Assembly: GCF_000315485.1 (NCBI RefSeq)
Contig: NZ_JH992944.1
Coordinates: 354,896-418,895, forward strand
Source of the DNA: Bacteroides oleiciplenus YIT 12058
GTDB taxonomy: Bacteria > Bacteroidota > Bacteroidia > Bacteroidales > Bacteroidaceae
Length of the DNA stretch: 64,000 nt
Direction: 5' to 3'
Shown piece after piece: positions 54,665 through 63,512 of the stretch. How positions within the stretch are numbered: the stretch's first letter is position 1; each line of letters starts with the position of its first letter. The notes below the pieces were generated by a model, which did no database searches, was not told the DNA's origin, and saw only the letters and a program-made list of their open reading frames with translations. A program made the position numbers and the translations under genes.

Positions 54665-54826
54665 ATGGAAAAGATTACTGAAAAAGAAATGCTTGCCATC
54701 ATGGGAGGGCAATTAATGGAATTGAGTGCATGTGACTTAGTCATTGCAGAAGGAAATGCTCACGGAAACGATCCTACTTATGATTGGGATGGTTGGAATA
54801 AAGCATTTGACAATGCATGTCTGTAA
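54665..54826 (+). CDS. Double-glycine leader peptide, 53 aa, bacteriocin-like precursor
   Basis: MEKITEKEMLAIMGG is a textbook double-glycine leader (E-M-L-x-I-x-G-G). Cleavage after Gly15 would leave a 38-aa core with exactly two cysteines (Cys23, Cys52), acidic overall, with the motif YDWDGWNKAF near the end. It lacks its own signal peptide, so export depends on a C39 peptidase exporter, which is encoded downstream. The two cysteines match the disulfide-forming enzyme in the same cluster. Too short for many gene callers. Toxin or signal cannot be decided. Confidence 0.8.
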   Translation: MEKITEKEMLAIMGGQLMELSACDLVIAEGNAHGNDPTYDWDGWNKAFDNACL

Positions 54827-54844
54827 AAAGTTCATACTTTTTTT

Positions 54845-54936
54845 TTACCACAGAGAGCATATCAACTTGTGTAAAACAAACTGATAATTGACAAATTACA
54901 GTTCAGTTCATACAATTCTTTGTGCTCCCTGTGGTA
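54845..54936. repeat. Inverted repeat between peptide and GLPGLI genes
   Basis: TTACCACAGAGAGCAT (54845-54860) pairs with 54921-54936 at 14 of 16 positions. The stem could attenuate transcription so that the peptide is made in excess over the exporter, or it may be a dispersed repeat. Confidence 0.6.
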
Positions 54937-55006
54937 AATTATGTTTCATCCCCTCATAAGCTAGATTTTAGAAATATCATTTTTATATCAACAAATTAGA
55001 TTTCAA

Positions 55007-55837
55007 ATGCAAATAAAGTACGTTATCTTTTTAATATGCAGTGTCATAACCCATACAATATGCGCACAGAGAGTAGAAATTATTGAACCTACACTATTAG
55101 AATGTGAATATTACAAACGTGTAGTGACTGATACATTAGATAGGAAAAATGACTATAAAGCAGAGCCGGCAAAACTCCGGATTGGGAAAAATAGTAGCAT
55201 GTTCTATTCCCCAAGAGAATTGCGGTGGGATTCGTTGGGAACAGACAAAAGAAATCAAGCTATGATGTTTATAGAATACTCAAGAAAAACAGGAGGAAAA
55301 AGTTTAAGGGGAGTATTCAATGAGTATGTCTATAAAAATTTTCCTGAAAACAAGGTGACAGTATTCAATCATTTCGCTCTCATGGATTGGACCTATGAGG
55401 AAGAATGGGAAAAGCCACAATGGGAACTAAAAGATTCCACTAAAGTAATATTGGAATATCCTTGCCAACTGGCCATCAGCCATTATCGCGGACGAGTTTG
55501 GTATGCTTGGTTCACTTTTGATATTCCTATCAGTGAGGGACCGTGGAAATTATGCGGATTACCAGGCCTAATTTTAGAAGCTTATGACAAAAACAAAGAC
55601 TATAGCTTCACTGCTACGGATTTAGTAAACAAAGGAATACATCCTGTAGGGATTTATGACTTCCGTGGGGATGACTGGGCAAAAACCACCCGAAAAAAAT
55701 ATTTAGAAACTCGTTACAAAGAGTTACATACCGATCCAACCGAAAGGATGAGTACAATGTACGGATTGAAACGTTCTGAAGGAAAGAAAGAACTAAAACA
55801 TCGCAATTACGACTTTGAAGAAACTGATTATCATTAG
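55007..55837 (+). CDS. GLPGLI-family protein
   Basis: A 276-aa secreted protein with signal peptide (ending HTICAQ) and the name-giving GPWKLCGLPGLILEAYD near residues 180-196. GLPGLI proteins are Bacteroidetes periplasmic proteins usually paired with TonB-receptor-like proteins, as here. Role unknown; a chaperone or docking factor for the exported peptide is conceivable. Confidence 0.82.
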   Translation: MQIKYVIFLICSVITHTICAQRVEIIEPTLLECEYYKRVVTDTLDRKNDYKAEPAKLRIGKNSSMFYSPRELRWDSLGTDKRNQAMMFIEYSRKTGGKSLRGVFNEYVYKNFPENKVTVFNHFALMDWTYEEEWEKPQWELKDSTKVILEYPCQLAISHYRGRVWYAWFTFDIPISEGPWKLCGLPGLILEAYDKNKDYSFTATDLVNKGIHPVGIYDFRGDDWAKTTRKKYLETRYKELHTDPTERMSTMYGLKRSEGKKELKHRNYDFEETDYH

Positions 55838-55851
55838 AAAAATGACTCGTT

Positions 55852-57411
55852 ATGATGTTCAATAAATGCAACTTGACAGATACGCTTTACTGCTATAGCA
55901 AACTTTACAAAAGAAACATTCACAAGGAAGATGTACAAATCTCATTGGAATCATCTCCTGCGTATCCATCAATGTTGAGTTTATACAGTACTCTCCATTC
56001 AATTGAAATAGAATGTGATGTAATACGAGCAAAATTTGAGGACATCACAATGCTAAACAAGCCATTCTTGGCTCACCTGAAAGGTCAAACAACAGACAAC
56101 ATAATTCTCGTAAAGAAAATAATCAGTAATAATATTCTATGGTATAATACAGCCAATTCCCGTTTTTACAAAGAAGAAATTGACACTTTTCTTAAAAAAT
56201 GGGACGGCATTATTTTATATAGTACAAATGAAGAGATTAGTGCGAACAGAAAATACAAATACATATATCTAATTTTACTTTGTTTATTTGCTATCCCCTT
56301 TTTCAATATTATTGATCTAGCTATTGTTGCTTTAAATATCATAGGTCTTTACAGTTCATATACCATATTTGCACATGAAAAAGGAAAACGTGAAACAGTA
56401 TTGAATAAAATATGCAAAGTGGGAAAACATATAGACTGCGACAGTGTAACACATTCAAAGTTATCACATTTTGGTAATATCACTTTAGCTGATTTAGGAC
56501 TAATATATTTCGGAACAGCATTATTTTTCTCTTTTTCCCTTTTATATAATCCGTTCATCATCAATGCAAGTGAAACATACTCAGCAATACTCATCGTTAG
56601 CTTTCCTTTTATCTTATATTCCCTATCCGTTCAACTTTATATAAAGAAATGGTGCATCTTATGCCTTTCGCTAGATTCTATTATAATATTGCAAATTTGT
56701 CTTTTCTTTATTAAAGAAGATTTTAGTTTTACATATACCATAACACCACTCTTTCAAATCTCGTATTTCTTTCCATTAATATTACTAGCTGTCATTTTAT
56801 TAAAGAAACATTTCATAACTAAAAGTAAGTACATTGAACAGAAAATACATTCTTTAAGAATGCATCGCACACCTGCTGTATTCAAATTGTTCGTTAATAG
56901 AGCAACAGTAATACGTCAAGATGAATATGGCCTTAATATTGGGGAGCCCAATGCCCCTTTAACCATTACAACCTGGATTAGCCCCTATTGTCCCCATTGT
57001 ACAGAAATTGTCAAGAGCATGTTCCTATTTATTCATAATAAGAAAGTTCAATGGAAAATCTATTTTGCCGGAACTAATCAAAAAACAGAAAATAACAGGC
57101 ACTATATAGTACAGTTGTATTTTATTAGTTTGTCCATTTCAAATAAGACACAATTTGTAAATGCTATAAAAGAATGGTATGATTATGACCGTACCCAAAT
57201 ATCCAAGAAACTATCAAAATACGTAATTGACAAAAGTGCCGAACTGATATTAGAAAAGCATATAGCTTATGCTAAAGAAACAGGAATAAAAGAGTACCCG
57301 ACTATTTTTATAAATGGCATACGACTTCCGCAAGAATATACCCTAAATGATTTTTACTATATGGTATATGACAATGATATTATAAATATCCTAAACGCCC
57401 CTAATATATGA
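55852..57411 (+). CDS. C39-like / VKOR / DsbA-like thioredoxin fusion
   Basis: A 519-aa protein. The N-terminal ~115 residues look like a C39 peptidase domain in layout (LNKPFLAHLKGQ, FLKKWDGIILYS), but the catalytic His and Asp positions read Asn (TDNIILVK, WYNTANS). Next come about five membrane helices of vitamin K epoxide reductase type with all four cysteines: Cys188 and Cys196 (spacing 8), then Cys268-I-L-Cys271. The C-terminus (about 360-519) is DsbA-like: YCPHC (Cys380, Cys383) and cis-proline YPTIFING. It should oxidise the two cysteines of the peptide. Overlaps the next gene by 4 nt. Confidence 0.88.
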   Translation: MMFNKCNLTDTLYCYSKLYKRNIHKEDVQISLESSPAYPSMLSLYSTLHSIEIECDVIRAKFEDITMLNKPFLAHLKGQTTDNIILVKKIISNNILWYNTANSRFYKEEIDTFLKKWDGIILYSTNEEISANRKYKYIYLILLCLFAIPFFNIIDLAIVALNIIGLYSSYTIFAHEKGKRETVLNKICKVGKHIDCDSVTHSKLSHFGNITLADLGLIYFGTALFFSFSLLYNPFIINASETYSAILIVSFPFILYSLSVQLYIKKWCILCLSLDSIIILQICLFFIKEDFSFTYTITPLFQISYFFPLILLAVILLKKHFITKSKYIEQKIHSLRMHRTPAVFKLFVNRATVIRQDEYGLNIGEPNAPLTITTWISPYCPHCTEIVKSMFLFIHNKKVQWKIYFAGTNQKTENNRHYIVQLYFISLSISNKTQFVNAIKEWYDYDRTQISKKLSKYVIDKSAELILEKHIAYAKETGIKEYPTIFINGIRLPQEYTLNDFYYMVYDNDIINILNAPNI

Positions 57412-59990
57412 AACGCCTCCTATTGCTACTATGCATGCATATCATTTTCTGCCTTGGTTATGCTTATTCGCAAAATACCATAACCGGGCATGTATCGGAC
57501 AAATCGGATCAGACTCCGCTGCCCAATGTATTGATTGTCATGAAAAGTAAGACTACTTCAAGCATCATCCGATATACACAAACAGGCACTGAGGGCGAGT
57601 TTTCAATGCCTATAAAGGAAACCGATTACGAAAATTGCTTGCTACATCTGTCCTTATTAGGCTATAAGCCGCAGACAGTGGAACTAAAAAGAAATATCAG
57701 CAAATTCAAAGTAGAGATGGAGGCAGCCGTCACACAACTGAAAGAAGTGACGGTAAAGGCACAAAAAATAAGAGAACAAGGAGATACACTGATTTACAAT
57801 GTCGCCAGTTTCAAAGATGTTCAAGATAAAACAATAGGTGACGTATTACAAAAGATGCCGGGCATAGACGTTGCAAAAAGTGGTGAAATCACTTATAACG
57901 GAACAGCTATCAACAAATTCTATATAGAAGGGAGAGATTTACTGGAAGGAAAATACGGCATTGCCACCAACGGTATTTCTCCCGATGACGTAGGTTCGGT
58001 GGAAATCATAGAAGACCACCAGCCCATTCGCGTGTTGCAAGGCGTCAGCCTGTCATCGCAAGCTGCCGTAAATCTACGCCTGAAAGAGAAAGCGAAAGCC
58101 AAATGGATAGTTAATGCCCTGGTAGCAGGAGGCATATCCGAACAACCCCAAAGCGGTTTATGGATGGCAGAACTATTCCTGATGAGGATGAAACAAAGAA
58201 CCCAGAACATCACCCTCTATAAAAGCAATAACATCGGCAAGAATCTGGAAAAGGAAGTGAACAACTACACAGCGAAAGAAAACGAAATTGCCGACTATAT
58301 CCAAATAAGCGGCCTGCGGACACCTAATCTGGAAGAGAAACGGACATTATTCAGCCGTTCACACCTATTCTCGTCCAGTAATTTATGGGCGGTAAAGCAG
58401 GACTGGGAATGTCGCGCACAAGTGAACTACCTGAACCAACGTAATACGGGACAGACTTCCGCCCTTACCACCTATTACTTGCCGGAAGGAGACCGCCTGA
58501 TTACAGAAGACCAACAATCGGTGGAGCACAACCATACACTAACTGCGCAAGTAAGCATTGAAGGGAACAAAGAAACATTCTACCTGCAAAACAGCCTGAA
58601 AGCAGATATTCAATGGAATGATGTGGAACTGGCTACCACCGGAAGCCTCGCTAACCAGCAGCACGCTTCTCTGCCAAACCGGAAAATAAGCAATAACTTC
58701 AAACTGATAAAGCGATGGGGTAATCATCTCATCACCTTCAACAGTGTCAACCAGTGGAACACCTTGCCTCAAAACCTGACCGTAATCCGCAACGGAACAA
58801 GTAAACAAACGACAGACGAGCATTCTTTCTTTTCGCATGAACAGGTAACCTACGGCTTTCATTTTCAAGGCATAACACTTTCTCTGGAAGGAGGTGCAAA
58901 GGCACAGTTCCGTTCCCTCAACAGCCAACTGACAGGAGTACCCGACTCATTAGGCGCCAATACGCAGAAATGGACCACCAATTATATCCAACTTTATGTT
59001 ACCCCAAAATTGGAATACAAATACAGCCGGGTAGAACTTATACTGGAAAGTCCTATCCGATATTACCGTTACTTATTCTCCCACCAGATAAAAAATGAGA
59101 ATGATTGGATGGCATCACCTTCCTTGCGTATCAAATGGAATATTTCCCCATATCTCTATGCTATATTACGCGGACAAATCACTCCCAAGGAATGTGATTT
59201 ACACTCACTATACAATGGACTGATACTGACCGACTACCGAACTCTGACAAAAGGGATGGACTTTTACTCTACCTCTGAGAGCAAATCGCTTTCAACTTCC
59301 CTGAACTTCAAGCAGCCCCTGCTTGGGTTGTTTGCCAACATTATGGTAATGAGATCATGGAATAGCCAGGACTATTTATCGGGACAAGAATTCATCGGCG
59401 ATTACATCCTTCGCACCTATCGCAAAACACCCTCTCGGAGTGACACATGGACAGTGTTCGGAACAATGAGCTACAATATTGATTTCTTGAAAGGAACGGC
59501 AGGATTGAATGTTATTTTTCGCAAAAATAACCGGACGATGCTATCCGAGGGAATACCTACTAATTATACCCAAGAAAACTATAATGTAACCGGACGTTTG
59601 AATGGACGTATCGGAACGGTTCTAAATTGGCAATATCGTTTGAACTACGGTCAGAACCACTTAAAAATTGACGACCAATTTCAGCAGCGGCTCAATCAAT
59701 GGGAACACGCTTTGTCACTCACAGCGTCCTTCGGCAAGAGGTGGAACCTGCAAGGGACAGGCGAATATTACCGGAATGAAATAGCCAAGAAGCAATTTAA
59801 AGACATGATATTGGCAGACGGCAAATTATCCTATAACTTGAACAGCCGCTTGGAACTTTCAGCAACGGTTTCCAATCTTTTCAACCGGAAGAACTATGCT
59901 TACACAATATACAATGACCTGAGCAGTGCAGGCTATACCCGCATGATTCGGGGAAGAGAATTCTTCGTCAGTATATATTTGAAGAAATGA
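57408..59990 (+). CDS. TonB-receptor-like outer-membrane protein
   Basis: An 860-aa protein: signal peptide, a carboxypeptidase-regulatory-like domain (ITGHVSDKSDQTPLPNVLIV, about 22-110), a plug-like region (TIGDVLQKMPGIDVAKSGEI, about 140-215) and a C-terminal beta-barrel. I see no clear TonB box. Proteins of this type occur with GLPGLI proteins. Here it would be the outer-membrane exit or entry point for the peptide. Less AT-rich than the gene before it. Confidence 0.82.
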   Translation: MKRLLLLLCMHIIFCLGYAYSQNTITGHVSDKSDQTPLPNVLIVMKSKTTSSIIRYTQTGTEGEFSMPIKETDYENCLLHLSLLGYKPQTVELKRNISKFKVEMEAAVTQLKEVTVKAQKIREQGDTLIYNVASFKDVQDKTIGDVLQKMPGIDVAKSGEITYNGTAINKFYIEGRDLLEGKYGIATNGISPDDVGSVEIIEDHQPIRVLQGVSLSSQAAVNLRLKEKAKAKWIVNALVAGGISEQPQSGLWMAELFLMRMKQRTQNITLYKSNNIGKNLEKEVNNYTAKENEIADYIQISGLRTPNLEEKRTLFSRSHLFSSSNLWAVKQDWECRAQVNYLNQRNTGQTSALTTYYLPEGDRLITEDQQSVEHNHTLTAQVSIEGNKETFYLQNSLKADIQWNDVELATTGSLANQQHASLPNRKISNNFKLIKRWGNHLITFNSVNQWNTLPQNLTVIRNGTSKQTTDEHSFFSHEQVTYGFHFQGITLSLEGGAKAQFRSLNSQLTGVPDSLGANTQKWTTNYIQLYVTPKLEYKYSRVELILESPIRYYRYLFSHQIKNENDWMASPSLRIKWNISPYLYAILRGQITPKECDLHSLYNGLILTDYRTLTKGMDFYSTSESKSLSTSLNFKQPLLGLFANIMVMRSWNSQDYLSGQEFIGDYILRTYRKTPSRSDTWTVFGTMSYNIDFLKGTAGLNVIFRKNNRTMLSEGIPTNYTQENYNVTGRLNGRIGTVLNWQYRLNYGQNHLKIDDQFQQRLNQWEHALSLTASFGKRWNLQGTGEYYRNEIAKKQFKDMILADGKLSYNLNSRLELSATVSNLFNRKNYAYTIYNDLSSAGYTRMIRGREFFVSIYLKK

Positions 59991-59991
59991 T

Positions 59992-62184
59992 ATGAAAACC
60001 TTCAAGTGCTTTAAACAACATGACAGCATGCAATGTGGCATAACTTGCATTCGGATGATTTGCAGGCATTATGGTAAAGATTACAATTTGGATACTTTAT
60101 CCAAATATTGTCCTGCTACATCAGAAGGTGTATCTTTATTGGGAATCAGTAAAACACTGAATATATTAGGCATAAATACCATCGCGGGAAAAATGCCAAT
60201 AAAAGAACTTGCCACAATATCCTTACCATGTATTTTACACTGGAAGCAGAATCATTTTGTCGTACTATACCGATTAACGAAAAACAAATATTATATTGCC
60301 GACCCAGGAAAAGGATTAGTCACTTATACCGAAAAGGAACTAAGAAAAAATTGGATTAGTACTCTATCTAATGAAGAAGAGAAAGGCGTAACTCTTCTCC
60401 TTCAGCCCACCCCTTCTTTCTACGAAAAGCAAGAAGAAGAGTACAAAAGTGAAAAACATTCCTTCTCCTTCCTCTTCGGCTATTTCCACCAATACCGCCG
60501 CTACTTCGGCCAAATCGTTCTTGGCTTATTGATTGGTTGTATCCTGCAACTCATCTTTCCGTTCCTAACACAAGCCATCGTAGATGTTGGCATCAAACAT
60601 CAGAATCTCAAGTTTATCTATCTGATATTGATAGGGCAACTAATGCTGACCGTCAGCCGCACGTCCGTTGACTTTATTCGTCGGTGGATATTGCTGCACA
60701 TCAGCATGAGGATAAACATATCATTGGTGAGTGATTTCTTCATTAAGCTATTAAAACTCCCCATGTCTTTCTTTGATACCAAACTGATGGGCGACTTGCT
60801 CCAACGGATGAGCGATCACAATCGGGTGGAGAAATTCCTTACCACACAAACACTCAGTGTTATGTTCTCATTACTCAGCTTTATTGTTTTCGGAATTGTA
60901 TTGCTATGCTACAACCTGCAAATTTTCTTCATCTTCCTCGCAGGCAGCATCTTCTATTCTATCTGGATTACTCTTTTCCTGAAACGTAGAAAACAGATAG
61001 ACTACCTCTACTTTGAGAAACAAGCCAAAAATAGCAATAAAACTTATCAATTCATTACAGCCATGCAGGAGATAAAGTTGCAAGACTGCGAACAGCGCCG
61101 TCGTTGGGAATGGGAAGACGTACAAGCAGAACTTTTCGATGCCAATATGAAAACCCTGAAACTGCAACAGACACAAGAGGCAGGTAGTATCTTCATCAAT
61201 GAGATAAAGAATATCGTAATCACTGTGATAGCAGCAACAGCCGTGATAAGCGGACAAATGACATTGGGTATGATGTTAGCTGTACAATATATCATCGGAC
61301 AATTGAATGCCCCCATTGAGCAACTAATGAGTTTTATCTACTCACTGCAAGATGTAAAAATCAGTCTGGAACGCATCAACGAAATCCATAAAATGGAAAA
61401 TGAAGAAAGCAATCTTGATGCATTCACTGCATTTCAGAGTAAAGATAAAAGCCTAATATTAAAAAATGTGGACTTCAAATACGATTCGCACGCACCCAAC
61501 AAAACCTTAGACGGAGTGAACTTCACCATCCGCGAAGGAAAGGTAACTGCCATTGTCGGTACCAGCGGAAGCGGAAAGACGACTATCATAAAGTTGCTGT
61601 TAGGATACTATCATGTATTGGGTGGAGAAATCAATATCGGAAAAAACAATATCGATCGGTTCAATATGAAATGGTGGCGCAGGCAGTGTGGGGTTGTGAT
61701 GCAGGATGGGGTAATCTTCTCCGAATCCATAGCCAGAAACATCGCAGTGAATGATGAGGAAATAGATAAAGAAAAATTAATTGAAGCAGCTCGGATAGCC
61801 AATATAGACGAGTACGTCATGGGTCTACCTCTTAAGTACAACACACTCATCGGACAAGATGGTGTAGGGCTGAGCCAAGGACAAAAACAAAGGATACTAA
61901 TAGCACGTGCCGTCTATAAAAATCCCCAGTACATCTTTCTGGATGAAGCCACCAACGCATTGGACGCCAACAATGAACGGGTTATAGTGGAAAACCTATT
62001 GGAATTCTATAAAGGAAAAACCGTTGTCGTTGTAGCCCATCGCCTGAGTACCGTAAAGAATGCGGATCAAATAGTAGTGATAGATAAAGGAAAGATTATA
62101 GAAACCGGGATGCATCAAGAACTAATTACCAATAAAAAAGCCTATTACGATCTTGTAAAAAATCAATTGGAGTTAGGTAACTAA
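59992..62184 (+). CDS. C39-peptidase-containing ABC exporter (PCAT)
   Basis: A 730-aa exporter. N-terminal C39 peptidase with Cys15 (QHDSMQCGITCIRM), His in LHWKQNHFVVLY and Asp in IADPGKG, all catalytic residues present. Six membrane helices (about 160-440) and an ATPase domain with Walker A GTSGSGKTT (about 522), signature LSQGQKQR (about 626) and Walker B YIFLDEAT. It should cut the leader after Gly-Gly and export the core. One nucleotide from the TonB-receptor-like gene. Confidence 0.93.
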   Translation: MKTFKCFKQHDSMQCGITCIRMICRHYGKDYNLDTLSKYCPATSEGVSLLGISKTLNILGINTIAGKMPIKELATISLPCILHWKQNHFVVLYRLTKNKYYIADPGKGLVTYTEKELRKNWISTLSNEEEKGVTLLLQPTPSFYEKQEEEYKSEKHSFSFLFGYFHQYRRYFGQIVLGLLIGCILQLIFPFLTQAIVDVGIKHQNLKFIYLILIGQLMLTVSRTSVDFIRRWILLHISMRINISLVSDFFIKLLKLPMSFFDTKLMGDLLQRMSDHNRVEKFLTTQTLSVMFSLLSFIVFGIVLLCYNLQIFFIFLAGSIFYSIWITLFLKRRKQIDYLYFEKQAKNSNKTYQFITAMQEIKLQDCEQRRRWEWEDVQAELFDANMKTLKLQQTQEAGSIFINEIKNIVITVIAATAVISGQMTLGMMLAVQYIIGQLNAPIEQLMSFIYSLQDVKISLERINEIHKMENEESNLDAFTAFQSKDKSLILKNVDFKYDSHAPNKTLDGVNFTIREGKVTAIVGTSGSGKTTIIKLLLGYYHVLGGEINIGKNNIDRFNMKWWRRQCGVVMQDGVIFSESIARNIAVNDEEIDKEKLIEAARIANIDEYVMGLPLKYNTLIGQDGVGLSQGQKQRILIARAVYKNPQYIFLDEATNALDANNERVIVENLLEFYKGKTVVVVAHRLSTVKNADQIVVIDKGKIIETGMHQELITNKKAYYDLVKNQLELGN

Positions 62185-62199
62185 ATAAAAGATAGAATC

Positions 62200-62667
62200 A
62201 TGGAAAACATAGAACTCAGGAGCGAACAGGTACAAAAAATCATTGGACAAATTCCTTCGATATTGACACGCAGTGGAATCAGTATTATCGGGATAATTGT
62301 AGCATTGTTGCTGACAGTGACCGTATTTGTTCCATATCCTGAAACACTAGAAGGAGAAGTAACAATAGAAGAAAATGATAACGAAAATACATATGCCAAA
62401 GGATTATTACCTTACACCTTCATCACACAAATAAAAAAGGACATGAGTGTTGAAATAGAACTAGAAGGCTTCAATGCCAGAGAATATGGCTATCAACATG
62501 GTATTATATCCTATGTTTCACCAGAAGTAATTACAAATAATAAGAAAAACTACTTCGCATTTATCATCATACTTAAAGAAAATCCTTTCATACAAAAAGG
62601 CATGAAAGGATATGTATCTGTTATATTGTCGAATAAGACATTATTGGAAAGAATCATCTCAAAATAA
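62200..62667 (+). CDS. Short HlyD-like adaptor
   Basis: A 155-aa protein with a membrane helix (about 25-47) followed by VPYPETLEGEVTIEE and a C-terminal beta-domain (ENPFIQKGMKGYVSVILSNK), as at the start and end of HlyD adaptors. The coiled-coil hairpin and lipoyl halves are missing; HlyD proteins are usually above 350 aa. No frameshift is evident, so it may be a genuine minimal form. Last gene of the cluster. Confidence 0.7.
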   Translation: MENIELRSEQVQKIIGQIPSILTRSGISIIGIIVALLLTVTVFVPYPETLEGEVTIEENDNENTYAKGLLPYTFITQIKKDMSVEIELEGFNAREYGYQHGIISYVSPEVITNNKKNYFAFIIILKENPFIQKGMKGYVSVILSNKTLLERIISK

Positions 62668-62679
62668 AGTAGTTTTCCA

Positions 62680-63360
62680 CTATTTAATCTCCGCCTCCAA
62701 CTTCTTTATCTTCTCCAGCGTCCTCCCCGCCTCTGTTGAAGGGAACAACTGCAACACTCGCTGCAAATAATCCTTTGCCTTAGAGTAACCATTGGAGTAA
62801 ACATCCGAAAGTCCATTCCGATAACGGGCATATTGCATCCGTGTGGGAGAGGTTATCTTTTTATAATCATCTTCCAACTTCTTCTTATCCCGCTCTGCCT
62901 GTAAGTAAAAATAGTTTCCTAGAAAAATATTGGCTTGCAGATTATTAGCATCAAGTTTCAATACTTTTTCATAAGTTTTTAGAGCATCCTTCTCCCTGCC
63001 TCTCATCATCTCCATTTCGGCACACGCCACGAGAGCAGAAACATCTTCGGGATGATACTGCAAAAATTCCCTATAAAATAAATAAGCTTTATCATAATTC
63101 CGTTTACGTTTATAATAAGCTGCCAACTCATTTGCCAGGCGGGGGGCCACAGCACTATTCTTCTCTACCTGAGTCAAGTAAAACATCTCCGTCTGCTCCG
63201 CTCCGGCATTTGCCGACTGGCGAAACAGACTCACAGCATAGTCATCCTGCCCTTCAGAAAGGGCTACAGATACTTTCTGCAACAATTCCCCAGCAGATTG
63301 CGCAGAGAGCGCGAAGGGGAAAGCCATCATGAATGAAAATAGCAAAGTTAAGGTTCTCAT
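62680..63360 (-). CDS. Secreted TPR protein
   Basis: A 226-aa protein with signal peptide (MRTLTLLFSFMMAFPFALSA) and about four tetratricopeptide-like repeats (ANELAAYYKRKRNYDKAYLF; RGREKDALKTYEKVLKLDAN). Periplasmic; probably a protein-interaction module. It converges on the peptide cluster with a 12-nt gap and is likely not part of it. Confidence 0.75.
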   Translation of the reverse strand: MRTLTLLFSFMMAFPFALSAQSAGELLQKVSVALSEGQDDYAVSLFRQSANAGAEQTEMFYLTQVEKNSAVAPRLANELAAYYKRKRNYDKAYLFYREFLQYHPEDVSALVACAEMEMMRGREKDALKTYEKVLKLDANNLQANIFLGNYFYLQAERDKKKLEDDYKKITSPTRMQYARYRNGLSDVYSNGYSKAKDYLQRVLQLFPSTEAGRTLEKIKKLEAEIK

Positions 63361-63474
63361 CTCTTACTAAATATTACCCGGTTTTTGTTCCGCAAAGATA
63401 CTCATTTCTAAAACATTATGTACCATAAAAATTGTTATTATCCGATGTTTTTTTATCGTTCCCGGCAAAAAGAG

Positions 63475-63482
63475 TACCTTTG
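63475..63482 (+). promoter_or_regulatory. -7 element of the MATE gene
   Basis: TACCTTTG, 30 nt before the start of the MATE efflux gene. Confidence 0.5.
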
Positions 63483-63512
63483 TCGACTAATAGAACAAAC
63501 CTACGTTTTAAA

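Noticed and set aside
52303..62667. Polysaccharide utilisation locus
   Set aside because: There is no SusD partner and no glycan enzyme; the TonB-receptor-like protein is paired with GLPGLI and a peptide exporter instead.
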